A DNA stretch of 64,000 nucleotides from the NCBI GenBank assembly GCA_026214975.1, contig JAOBSW010000525.1, forward strand, positions 1 to 64,000, written 5' to 3'. The notes under the pieces were generated by a model that saw only the letters and a program-made list of their open reading frames with translations, was not told the DNA's origin and did not search any database. Made by a program: the position numbers and the translations under genes. How positions within the stretch are numbered: position 1 is the stretch's first letter; each line of letters starts with the position of its first letter. Source of the stretch: Gentiana macrophylla (Eukaryota > Streptophyta > Magnoliopsida > Gentianales > Gentianaceae). Positions 24,018 to 34,850 of this stretch are shown one piece after another.

Positions 24018-24500
24018 TCATTTCCCTTTAATTGTGACCAAACTACAATTCCTGGCTACCTCGACGTCTCCTTTCACTTCATGGGTACCACACCAAAGCG
24101 GAATTTCATCTTTGTTGTGGAATGTCGAAATGATGGCTCTGAGATCGTATAAAGCTAGTCGACCTAATATCGCGTTGTACCCCGATGGGGCCTTAACTAC
24201 GACATAGGTCATCTCCATTCTCTGGCCTTTTTCTCCGTCTCCAACTGTAGTCAATAAATTGATCGACCCGACATGGTGGATGGCTTGCCCTGTGAATCCA
24301 AATAGAGGGGTAGATAATGGCACAATGTCTTCATCTTTCAACCTCATGGCTTTGAAGGCTGAGTAGTAAAGGATATTGACGGCACTTCCACTGTCGACGC
24401 AGACTCTCTTTACCCGACCTCGGCTGATCACCGCCTCTATCACTAATCCTTTGCTATGGCTGTGGGAACTCGGAATATCATCTTTGGGTCCATAACCCAC
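24018..24500 (-). pseudogene. Tat aspartic protease domain
   Basis: The open frame of 160 codons contains the catalytic VDSGSAVNILY (D-S-G) and the second conserved block NAILGRLAL. The protease cleaves the Gag-Pol polyprotein. It overlaps the gag tail by a frame change and ends in a TGA/TAA just before the RT frame. The domain itself looks intact. Confidence 0.85.
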
Positions 24501-26195
24501 CTCCGTTGTGAACCTGAGCCTCTTCGATTCCCTCGATCTGTCAGAAGACTGTCGACTGGATCGAGGTCGATCTGACTCGTGTTCAGCGACAATCGTGTTG
24601 ACATCATACCCGATGCAGTTATCTCGATGAGGGTCTCGATTCTGATCTTCCCGACGATCATCCCAACGGTTATCTCTATTGGTTGGCTTGGATGATCTAT
24701 CTCGGCGTCTCTGACTGTCCGATATGGCGATCGATCTCTCTTTCGGTTATAACTTTTTCTTTTATACTCTCGACGACCCTCTGGCTCGTCCTTCTCGGAT
24801 CGATCGATTACCTCGTCCAATCGACCCTCTTGAATACAGGCATCAATATCTCTCTTCAAATCAAAACATTCCTCTGTGTCATGTCCCACATCTTTGTGAT
24901 AATCACAGTACTTATGGGTATTCTTTATCTTCTCAAGATCTTTGGACATTGGCTTAGGTGTTCAAGCGATATTCTTCTTAATCATGATAGCCAGCACCTC
25001 CCCCCGAGATCGGTTGAGAGGGATAAAATCTCGATCTTTCAAATTTCCTTTCTTTCCGAGTAGATCTGTGATCGGAGCTGTCAATCGATCGAACACATTG
25101 GATTTCCCTTCATCATTTCGACCCTTTGACTGTCCTTTAGAGTGGCCTCGGGTGTCATTCCTTGAATTGAGACCAAGTGAAATGGTGTGCAGACGCACTG
25201 CCTCTTCACCTTGGCAGAATTTGTGAACTATGTTTACACATTCGTCCATATCATTTGGCATCTTCTTGGAAAGCTTATCATACAGCTTCATGTTGCGCAG
25301 ACCTCCGACAAAGGCATTGACCTGCAGTGCATCGCTGGCGTTATACACTTTCATGGCCTCGAGATTGAAGCGCCTCATGAAATCAATGGTTGACTCCCAT
25401 TTTTCTTGCTTGATATTGGGTAGCACTAAGGTGGAACTTCTTGTTCCCGATGAAAGCATCTCGAAACTTTTGTCCCAACTGTATAAAACTTGAGATCGAC
25501 CCTGGCCGTAGCTTGTGAAACCACTCCCGAGCTCGACCCGTAAGCAAGGTATCGAATGCTCAACACTTCATGGCGTCGTTGGCATTTCTCAATCTCATCA
25601 ATGATATATACCGATACAAATGATCTTCTGGGTCCGTGGTACCGTCATAGGGTTCCATCTTCGGTGGTTTAAATGACTCTGGCATCGTATATATTTCGAT
25701 CTCGGGGCTAAAAGGCGACTCGAGCCATTCTGTTACCTGTTCTTTCCCTATGATGCTGTTGAACTCGTTTCGAATGCTCTCCTCGACCTGCCTTTGTTGC
25801 TTTTCGTGTTCAGGACGCTTCTTGGTGATGCTGATTTCTACTTCATCCTCATGCTCTTCTTGAGGATCGACAGGCCTCTTCCGTCTGGCATTCTCAGTCT
25901 CCTTCCTACCTGGTGGGTCTAACAGATGTTCCTCGGGGGGGTTATAAATTCCCTTACCTATGAATGCTGACGCCACCACCCTCTTCAAGGCGTCTTCATC
26001 CAAAGACGCTAAATGATCTGCCATGTCTTGCAGCTGGGGTGGAAGCTGCGGCCTTGGGGGATCTGCCACTGTGGGTCTAGATCCAGTGGGGACTTCTTGA
26101 ATCTGGGATGGAACCCCTGCTGGATCTACATCCGTGTGTTCTTCGACCTGCGGATTCTTACTGTTCGTCGGTTTCTTTCTTGCTGGTGGTGCCAT
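24443..26195 (-). pseudogene. Tat gag
   Basis: It begins MAPPARKKPTNSKNP at 26,195, about 30 bp after the primer site. The capsid core includes ESFKPPKMEPYDGTTDPEDH and, after a stop at about 25,560 and a frameshift near 25,470, AREWFHKLRPGSI and NAFVGGLRNMKLYDKLSKK. A CCHC-type knuckle variant CDYHKDVGHDTEEC lies at about 24,895. Gag forms the particle shell and binds RNA. Three breaks prevent expression. Confidence 0.85.
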
Positions 26196-26225
26196 TGCAA
26201 TATCTTTGCCAACTCACCGGCAGAA

Positions 26226-26246
26226 GGCCCTCATTCTAGCGCCAAA
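26226..26246 (-). other. primer binding site of Tat element
   Basis: Directly after the LTR terminus ATCATCA the minus strand reads TTTGGCGCTAGAATGAGGG. This is the Tat-type primer region; I cannot name the matching tRNA with certainty. Confidence 0.6.
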
Positions 26247-26737
26247 TGATGATGCTGAATAATGCACCACCGGTAAAACTAGGCCACGTGTAATCTAAGG
26301 GTGAGTTAGGAGAGAAAATATGCAAGGCAAAGACTGATAAAGATGGTGTTTTTGGTGTTATTTGGGTGAGTCCAAGATTGTGTCTTGGATTGCCTACGTA
26401 TCCTGTATAATGTCCAGGAATCAAGCCCTACGTACTTCCTGGAGCTATGTATTTATAGGCACATGTCCTTCTTCTTCCCTAATCTTAGGACGGTTTGGTC
26501 TATTGACTTAAATACCCTTTAATGGGCCTTGACCCCTTGTCCAAGTAACCAGCTGGATGGTGGGCCTAGGAACCTGGATTGGAGGCCTTGGTCTCGACTC
26601 GTTGCATACCGACATGGGTGATCGAAGTGGGACACTAGCAGAATCTGCCGGTTGCTGCGGTCTTCACTGGTAGGTCTCGTATTCGATCCGATGTGTGTAA
26701 TTAACATAGACTTTTCTATGTATAGCTGGACCAATCA
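26247..26737 (-). repeat. 5' LTR of nested Tat element, 491 bp
   Basis: It is the partner of 22,403-22,893. TATA box at 26,446-26,460 (minus CCTATAAATACATAG) and GGATACGTAGGC at 26,392-26,403. Transcription of the element would start about 30 bp downstream of the TATA. Confidence 0.85.
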
Positions 26738-28217
26738 GATTATTCCACATGGAGGGGTTAAAATCCCGTATCGTCATTCCCCATTAATCATCACTTACCA
26801 ATACATCAATATGTCGTGTGATAAATCTTTCATGATAGTGCATTCAAGAAAAGAATGAAGTTATAGAGACCCCACAATCCTTACTTATCAATGTGCACAC
26901 TCGCTTTCCTTGCCATTAGACTCAGGCAAACAACATGAAACCTTACTTGGGCCGGCGGACTTGGGGACTGAGTATTACTCTTAGGTCCTCATTCATTTCT
27001 TTTTATGTGAAGGTCGTGCCTTTTTGCAATGAGTTTGCTTCCCTCACTGCCTATATTAATTTTTATTTTCTTTTTCTTTTTTTAATGCAATAGTCATGCG
27101 TTTTACACTCCATCGGCTTCGCTTGGTTGATTTCTCACTCCTTTTTTCTCTCTCTCGCAAGCCCGTTGTATCCTGTTACCTTGTTTGGCCTCATGATTGC
27201 TACCGTCATCCTACAACAATTGGTTAAAGTATATCCACAACAAATATCGATTCCCTGTCTTGGATAACTCTTCATCTCATCTATATACTTCTCACTCAGA
27301 TTGTATGCTCAAAAATTGAATGCAACGGTAAAATAATAATTAATAATCACTACTTCATGCAACATAACACATGCTCATTCTTCCATACTAAATTGAATAA
27401 TGCGTCATCAATACTACATACTGGAAAAAATGAGTTATACGTCCTTAAAAAGGTCGAGTCCACAACAAGATAGATGATTAATAAACCACTACTTCAAATA
27501 GCTGACAAACCACGTATTCATCATTAATGAATTAAGTATGTAATTAAGCAATTTCAACGATTTAAGGTTTTTATTTCATTCAATTCAAAAAATCAAAATT
27601 CACAAAAGTAAGTGTATAAATGTGTCTCAATTTTTCAAACTAAGTGTTATGTCTATCCCCAACTTTAAAACTCAACATTGTCTCCAATGTGAAAAGTAAA
27701 GCAAAAAAAGTAGGAAGAAGAAGAACACTTAGCTTTGGAAAATAGAAGAACTCGACTAACTATCTGAAGCAAATCAAATCAAAGAACTGGAGCCAAATTT
27801 TTCTTCTCCGAAGTACTAATCTGCACTAGGTCGGCAAATACAAACAATTCTTGCACAAAGGCCATTAGTACCACGAGACGCGAGTAAGTAACAATATCAT
27901 TATCTCATATGGCAGTAAATAGCACAACTAAAAAGAAGAAGTGCAAATTAAGCCATTACATAATAACTTAATTGCTTAAACACAACAAAACTATTACAAG
28001 ACTCCAAATAAAAATAAAAAGACTCAAGACTCGAAATAATAATCGAATAATCAAGCGATGTAAAAAAACCTCCTGCACATCCTTTGCTCAACAGCCTTAG
28101 GAACACGACGAAGAAAAAAAAACCTTCACACTTTTATTCGATCATCAAAAAGAAAAGAAATCTAAAAAAAAAAGTTAACTATAAATTAATGGTTGTGCCT
28201 AACAATTAAATAAATAG
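26738..28217 (-). other. internal remnant of old Athila-type element
   Basis: This AT-rich stretch has no open frame above 60 codons. It lies between the nested Tat element and the primer site at 28,218. No gag or pol motif is visible, so the old element had lost its coding region apart from untranslated DNA. Confidence 0.45.
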
Positions 28218-28235
28218 TCCCCGGCAGCGGTGCCA
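28218..28235 (-). other. primer binding site of old Athila-type element
   Basis: The minus strand reads TGGCACCGCTGCCGGGGA, two bases from the tRNA-Asp type site TGGCGCCGTTGCCGGGGA of the Athila at 62,816. It lies five bases from the LTR end. Confidence 0.75.
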
Positions 28236-28240
28236 AAACT

Positions 28241-28833
28241 TGATCACGTGTAAGTCGGTTAATACTAGCAAGAAAACTAGGTCAACCGTAATATGTCAAG
28301 GGGGAGTCAAGGTCGATCCCATAGAGACTATTATTTAATAATGTTATAAAAAACCACAGTTCATAGCTCAACCGGATAGGGATGGTCATTGACCAACATA
28401 AAGGACAAGTAAATAAAAGAGATGGAAATAAACCAATCATCAATCATATATCGAAAGGGCACTCACCATGCTATTCATAAATAATCTTCCCTTAATCCTT
28501 ATCTGATGCATATTTGTAATTAAGGTACAGGTGCAATTCCTAACCCTATCTACTCCAACAATGGTAGTAGATAATCTATACGCCAGCTACCCTACTTAAT
28601 TGGTCCGTAATAGCCCATACGCTTAAAGAACTAGAATTGCCATTATTGAGCGCCAACCCATACTGTTAACCCGCCTAGACAGCTGTCGACACTGATTAGC
28701 ACGTTCCTAGGGCCCATCATGACTATGTCCAAAATAACACTTCACTATTCATATTTCATGCTCGTTTTATGATTACAATAAGAAGATTGGCTAGATCTAA
28801 CCTACTGTTAATTAAACATGTCGATCAACCTAC
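28241..28833 (-). repeat. 5' LTR of old Athila-type element, cut by CACTA insertion
   Basis: It matches 20,410-21,010 and stops exactly where CACTACAAGAA begins at 28,834. The remaining 1.1 kb of the LTR is not found on the other side within the window. Confidence 0.75.
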
Positions 28834-28979
28834 ACTACAAGAAAAAAGGGTTTTAGTGAGAGCAAATTCGGTCATTAATTGTCGATTTCCGGTCATTGAA
28901 GACTTTTAATGATGGTAAATTTACTGTCATTGCCCTTCATTGCTGCTTCTCTATATAAAAGTAAACAATGATGGTAAGC

Positions 28980-29310
28980 AGTCCCCTCATTATTGATGTA
29001 GTATATCAATGATAGGTTTTATACTCTCATTAAAAATTCATATTAATCACAATAATTCCATCATTATAGGTTCATTTGCCTCTCATTAAAAACCATATTA
29101 ACGACACAATGTACCGTTATTATTACTAGTCAACCCCTCGTTACAAAGTAGTTTTTATTTACGATAAAATTTGTCATAATAAATCCATTTGCCCCTCATC
29201 AAAATTTGTGTTAAGGATACTTATACCCTCATTATAACCCCTCATTAAACTTATTTTTTATAAAACATCAAATTATCACTATATTTTGGTTCACCCCTCT
29301 TCATATAACC
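28980..29310. repeat. CACTA subterminal repeats
   Basis: Variants of CCCTCATTAWAA recur at about 28,984, 29,027, 29,088, 29,196, 29,230 and 29,241, many preceded by TTCATTTGC or ATAGGTT. In En/Spm such subterminal motifs are binding sites for the TnpA-type protein. Confidence 0.55.
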
Positions 29311-31130
29311 TTGTAACTACATCAAGACTACCAATTTATATGATATATAGAACATAACATTATACTGAACAAAACATTTCATACATACAACTAATCCACC
29401 TCCTATTACTATATCCTAAATATACATAACCATAGCTTGTACCAAAATATTAGTTTCATGTACATGGATAATAAGATTAATTCCATATATCCACATCTAA
29501 AACACAAAAAACGTTAACCATCGTTAACGTAGGTCACTTGATTGTTACTTCAAAATATCATACATCATCTATGATTGAATATTTCTTCAAAAGGACCTAC
29601 AATTAAAATGATACAAAAAGAGGGTTAGTTTAACAAAATCATGGTAGAAGCACACTTTATTTAACAACAATCAGTGTACAAAAAGATATGAAACTAAATG
29701 GACACAAAGATGTCCATAACACAAGAAAATAGAGTGAATTGTCATTTACAACCATCCATAACAAAAAAAAAAAAAAAAAAACATCAAAGTTACACATGAC
29801 TAAGAATCCAATAAAACAAAATGAACATAGGTTGGAAACAATTATCTACAGTATACTCAAATTTGATTACAACAAAACACTGGAAATGGATAAAATTGAT
29901 TGATATACTACAATATTTAAAGTGTAAGACATACAATCAAACAAACAAAAAAAATGAGGCAAAGCACACGCTTTGCTAAACTTTCTCTGTATTGTAAGAA
30001 AATAAGGAATGTTAAGAAGATCAGTAAGGACTATGCACATGGTTAACAGTTTTCCCATGTCCGAAATAAGATGACTAGTGGTGTGAAATAATTACAACTA
30101 AGGTTTAAAGCCAACCTTCCTTGAAGCATTTCAAATCAAGCAGGACAAGCCTAAATGTTGACATTTAATTTTCATGCCCATGGTAGCCCCATCCAACCCT
30201 AGTCTTAGGAGCTAAAAAATTGTATCAGATCCAATTGCTAGATGTGACTAAAGGTAGAAACTACCTAGAAGCCTCTAGAAGGATCCTAGATTGGGCCTAG
30301 CAGGGACCCTGGCCAATTAAATGCAAAATTGTAACATTCAGACTAGCATATGAAAGGATGGAAAATATAACAATTTATATACACATGTTACGCTGAATGC
30401 TAAAGGTCAGCTTAAAAAAGTACCTTGAAACCCAACTCATCACCAGTGCACTTTACCGGTAACAGTTAACACCTTAATTCCATCCAATATACACCAAGGA
30501 TCACCAACAACTCTCAAAACTATTCACTTAGCGGAAACAAACAAATATGGGGGAAGTAAGTCACCATCTAAACAGACAAAGATTATCATGAGTGATGTTT
30601 GAGCAGCTTAGATGTTCTTGTTAGCCTATTGACCAGAGATTTCAGAATAGTAAATCATCACAGGTTATCACATTACCGATATTCTTGCATAAAGAGCAGG
30701 TTGGTATCATAAAAAATAGATTGTTTGGCATGTACCAAACAGAGATATTCAGCATAGCACTTAAGAATATAAACATGTTGCAATTGACTCATGTAAGCAG
30801 CTTGTCATGTATTTTATTTAGTAGACATAGACAAAACCAAACAGGTGCAAGAACCAAAACTTGAACAGACTTCTATAAAAGAACATGTGACAGAATGCAA
30901 GACTTAATGCATAGACGCCTTGCACATGAATGAACAAAAAATTGAAGACATAAAACATGTAGAACACAAGGAATCATACCTCCAAAAAAACACACAAAGA
31001 ACATCAACTGTATTCCGTAGGTCCACAAAAAAAGAAGCTCCCTCCCTTTTAGAAAATTATGACAGCCAAAAAATCTAAAATAAAAGAGACAAATTTGTGA
31101 GCAACCCTGGAAGGAATACAATGTTAATAC

Positions 31131-32745
31131 CTAGTCAAGTTTATCTTCAAAAGGTGGAGACGCTTCTGAAGTTGAAGTTGGTTGTTTGTCATCTTCTATT
31201 TGGGACAATCTACGTTCAAATTCATCCATTCGTCTCTTAAGGTTGTTATTTTCTTCTTCCTTCTCAATGAGATTAGCCTCAATCTCCTTAGTATAGATGG
31301 CATGATAATCATTAAAATGTTCCCTATTCATCCCACCTCTGAAGCCAAAGACATGACTATGACGTTGTGGTCCAAAACACTTTTCAACAACCTCAATAGG
31401 TGCAAGTGATGCATTAGAATTAACAGTCATAACAATCTGATCCTATAAAGATCCCATATTGATTAGTCAGATTAGGAAATGAAATATAATGAATTGAAGC
31501 ATAAATGCCATGTATGTATGGTTACATATTTTTCTTGCGCTGCTGGCTCAACAAGAGCTCCATTTCTCTGTCTTGTCACATGAAATATTGTTGCAATGTT
31601 AGGTGGTTTATTCACATTACCGCCCTGAAAGATATAAAAAAGACAAGTAAATGTTATATATATATTCCTTACTTTACTGAATGTCAAAATTGAACCATCA
31701 CACTAACAAGATAATAATTAAAAAGCAAATAATACTAAGAATAGACTAAAAAATTTCACTACCATCTCATATATGAGTTGTCTATCCGGTTTGCTTCTAG
31801 TTCGGTGAGGCATCGCTCCTTTAACCCGGTTATTGGAATTTCGCTTGCTGAAATTCCACATAAATCATAATGGAACAGTAAAGTGTTAACATATATTAAC
31901 ATGGAATGTACAGGTGAACAAACTTATTGCTAACAACAATTTGAGTCAACATAGAAATACCTAAAACTCCTCGGTCAAAAACTTTTCTGTTACAAGACAT
32001 TCCCAATCTTTCACATTCATCTCCGATGGCACATTTTTCAATGCTTCAGCTTTAGTTTTGCACGGTGTCACATACTTTACATTCAATGTTGACCTCTATG
32101 CAGTCCACAATTGATCCATGTGCTCCAAAGTATGCTAATGATATAATTCCATTTTAGGATTGGAAAAGCATTCCTACACCAAATTATGCATTAGTCACTA
32201 CATTAGAGAGCTAGTTGTACATATTGTGAAGAAAATGAAGCAAATTTGTTTCTACATTTTAGGTTCTCAAAATGTGTTTGGAACTTAATTATAAGATGGC
32301 TTAAACTACCCCCAATGGCGTCAGCTCTAGTATACATTCATATTTTGCTCCGGCGAACAGAATAATCATAACCCAAGGATGTATGCATTGAGATATTATG
32401 GAAAAGTTAAGTATTAACAATAAAATGAAAATCATCATACTGCACAAAAAGATTATAATATTTATTATTTTAGTTCAAGACTAAGTGTTGATCACATACC
32501 TTAACTATAGCCCACATATGATTTCTGTCACTTTCTTTCAACTCTTTCCAAGTCTTAATTCGTACTGGACAAATACTCTTGGTCCGCAAAATTTTTCCCA
32601 AGTGTCTAGACCAAGATTTGTGATGTATTCCTACACCACGATTGTTGTAAAACTGAATTTCATGTTTTTCTCCACTTCGTATAGCAACAACTGCTTTATT
32701 CACGTTTTTTCGTCTGACTTTTCTATCCTTTTGAGGTGCTGTCAA
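31131..32745 (-). pseudogene. CACTA Transposase_24-like (TnpA-type) gene remnant
   Basis: The N-terminal piece at 32,745-32,470 contains VGIHHKSWSRHLGKILRTK and TWKELKESDRNHMWAIVK. The C-terminal piece at 31,430-31,131 contains EVVEKCFGPQRHSHVFGFRG and a Glu/Lys-rich coiled coil ENNNLKRRMDEFERRLSQIE. The GP-x-R-x-G-x-V-x-G-G block before a coiled coil is typical of plant Ptta/En/Spm Transposase_24 proteins. Between the pieces the sequence is broken by stops and probable introns. These proteins bind transposon ends; the catalytic TnpD-type gene is not visible. Confidence 0.65.
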
Positions 32746-33344
32746 TTTTCAGCAAAATGAATTGATAAATAATTGGATCAACACAATATTATGAGATAAA
32801 TATAAAATTATTACTACACAACATGTCAAAAATAATAATGTTACCAACAACATGATCTTTTGGTTCATCATGCTTTGGCTCATCACTTTCATAATCTTTT
32901 GTTCTAACATCTTTCAAGCTGAAACTCTTGGTATATAAGCTTTAAAGATTAAAAGGAAAACATTAGAATAAGAAGGGAATAAAAACAAATACAAAATTTC
33001 TCAAATTAAAGAACTTACACTTCACGCTACCAAATGTTGGATTGTCTTGCGGCAATTTGTAGAGAAATGGTTGTGCCTTTTTATCCACATACAAATAAAT
33101 TATTATATTCTTTCACCTTCATATTTTTTCACACATCTTTATCATATTTTTCAACATGGCTAGCACAATCATTTTTATCATTTCCTATTGCCTTACCATC
33201 CTCATCCGTAATTTTGATACGGTAGAATAAATGTCAATGAAATTCTTACAAACTTGTCAATATATCCAAGAAAGAACTATCTTCTGTGAAATCATCTTCT
33301 TCCCATTTATCTTCACCATAATGGACAAAAGGGAGTACCTCTCG

Positions 33345-34850
33345 TGTACCGAATATCCTTTTAACGACTTTCCAGTTGTTCCTTTCCAGGTTGAGCCATA
33401 AACTCGCGACAACACCGATGCGCTCGAAAGCAGATCAGCCTAGTGCATACCATGGCATACATCGATCGCTTAACCGCACTAGCATAGGGAACTTTGACAT
33501 ATACTCCTTCTCTTCACCGATGTGAAGCATAAGCAGACAAATGAACATTTGATGCCATAGAGTATCTATTGGTTTTCTGTGAGACATCCCAAACTTGGCC
33601 AATATCTTCACGCACATAACCCCTGCTTGAGACAAGAACAACTTCTTCCGACTTCTATCTCTCCAGATCTCCATCCCAAGATTTTCGGCAGCACCTAAAT
33701 CCTTCATTTCAAACTCAAGAGATGAAAATCCACCTTTTATTGGAACCTCACCATGTAAAAGCGCCACAAAAAAGTACTTGTTAAAATTATATTTCATTGT
33801 TATAGATGATGTCCGGCAAGACCTGTTTGCACAAAATGAATCAAAATCCGTCCAGTTAATTCCGCACCATTATCTGCACGAAGCTTCTTGATTTTCTTGC
33901 CTAACCGATTCTCCACTAGGGCCTTCCAACGCTTGAAGTTAATGAATGCATCACTTTTGTTCTTCATCATCACCACCCAAGTCATCCTTGAATAGTCATC
34001 TATGAATGACACAAAATATCTGTGACCACCCAATGACTCAACTTTTGATGGACCCTCAAAGATCTGAATGGATATAATCAAGTGTTGCCTTTGTATTGTG
34101 CAACCCTCGCTTGAGAATTTACTTATGCAACTTCCCAAACACACAATGTTCACAAAAGTCCAGATTCTTGACCTTATATCCCCAAGAAAACTCTTGAAGA
34201 AAGAACTCGCATACCCTTTCACCCATGTGACCAAGTCTCATGTGCCACACCCAGTCTCATTGAGACGGTGAATCAACGAGGATGCAACAAAGAAGAAGGT
34301 TGATCTGATAGATCCTTGTAATATATACAAGGTTCCCTCTTGATGCCTTTGAGGACTACAATCGATCTTTGAAGACATTCACCGCCCACCTTCACCCTTG
34401 AAATTGAAACCCTTCTTGTCCAAGAGATCGAGAGATACCAAATTCTTGGTCATCGTGGAACATGTCTTACATCTTTCAAGTTGTACAAAATTTACCATCC
34501 TCTCGTCCTTAACTTTTATGAGCCAATTCCCACAACTTTGCAAACCTTGTCATTGGCCATATAGATTTGACCACCATCTATCTCGCTCATAAGTAGAAAA
34601 CCACTCTCTGCTTGGACAAATATGGTAGGATGCTCCAGAATCAAGTATCCACACATCATTGTGGTGTGTAGAATCCCCGCAACTAGAACCGGATCCTCAT
34701 CGAGATTGCTCAAGAGCCAAAGCCTGCTTTGTGCTAACTGCCTTCCCCTGCTTTCTTCTTCCTTGGACAATTGGACTTCCAATGTCCCCTCTCCTTACAA
34801 AGAATTACGCGATTATAGGCACAAATCCCTATAAAGTCTACATTAATGAC
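33345..34850 (-). pseudogene. Tork-type copia gag-pol fragment nested in CACTA element
   Basis: On the minus strand the order is a zinc-knuckle part (ERGHWKSNCPRKKK, about 34,800), protease (WILDSGASYHI and VCKVVGIGS, 34,780-34,520), pre-integrase, integrase core (SFIDDYSRMTWV, LRADNGAE; 34,010-33,870), then directly the RT C-terminal part (FEMKDLGAAENLGMEIWRD, 33,720; SKFPMLVRL region). About 2 kb between the integrase core and the end of RT is missing at 33,800. No LTRs flank it. Frameshifts are numerous. Tork-like rather than SIRE-like by the RT text. Confidence 0.8.

Larger units (their letters stand above)
22403..26737 (-). mobile_element. Tat-lineage Ty3-gypsy element, internally deleted
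   Basis: Order on the minus strand is 5' LTR, primer site, gag, protease, RT, then 3' LTR. RNase H and integrase are absent: the RT frame passes into about 90 bp of residual connection sequence and then the LTR. The element lies inside the internal region of the old Athila-type element. The flanking 5 bp (TTCCC on the left, GATTA on the right) do not form a target-site duplication. Several stops and frameshifts make it non-autonomous. Confidence 0.8.
28834..33340 (-). mobile_element. CACTA (En/Spm) transposon, one end and transposase remnants
   Basis: The terminus CACTACAAGAAAAAAGGG at 28,834 is the signature of plant CACTA elements. It is followed by subterminal repeats (28,980-29,310) and, on the minus strand, Transposase_24-like coding remnants (31,131-32,745). 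A Tork copia fragment interrupts it at about 33,345. The opposite CACTA end (CTTGTAGTG on the plus strand) was not found up to 37.4 kb, so the right limit is unknown; 34,850-37,300 may be its other part. Between 29,310 and 31,130 I see only AT-rich, non-coding sequence with a poly-A run at 29,763. Confidence 0.75.

Noticed and set aside
23680..24207. 175-codon plus-strand frame
   Set aside because: It is antisense to the Tat RT and protease, which carry clear catalytic motifs on the minus strand.
22398..26742. Target-site duplication of the nested Tat element
   Set aside because: Flanks read TTCCC and GATTA; shifting the boundary by a base or two does not give a match.
29763..29781. Poly-A run as the tail of a SINE or processed pseudogene
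   Set aside because: No A/B box promoter, no target duplication and no coding match upstream; it lies in AT-rich CACTA interior.
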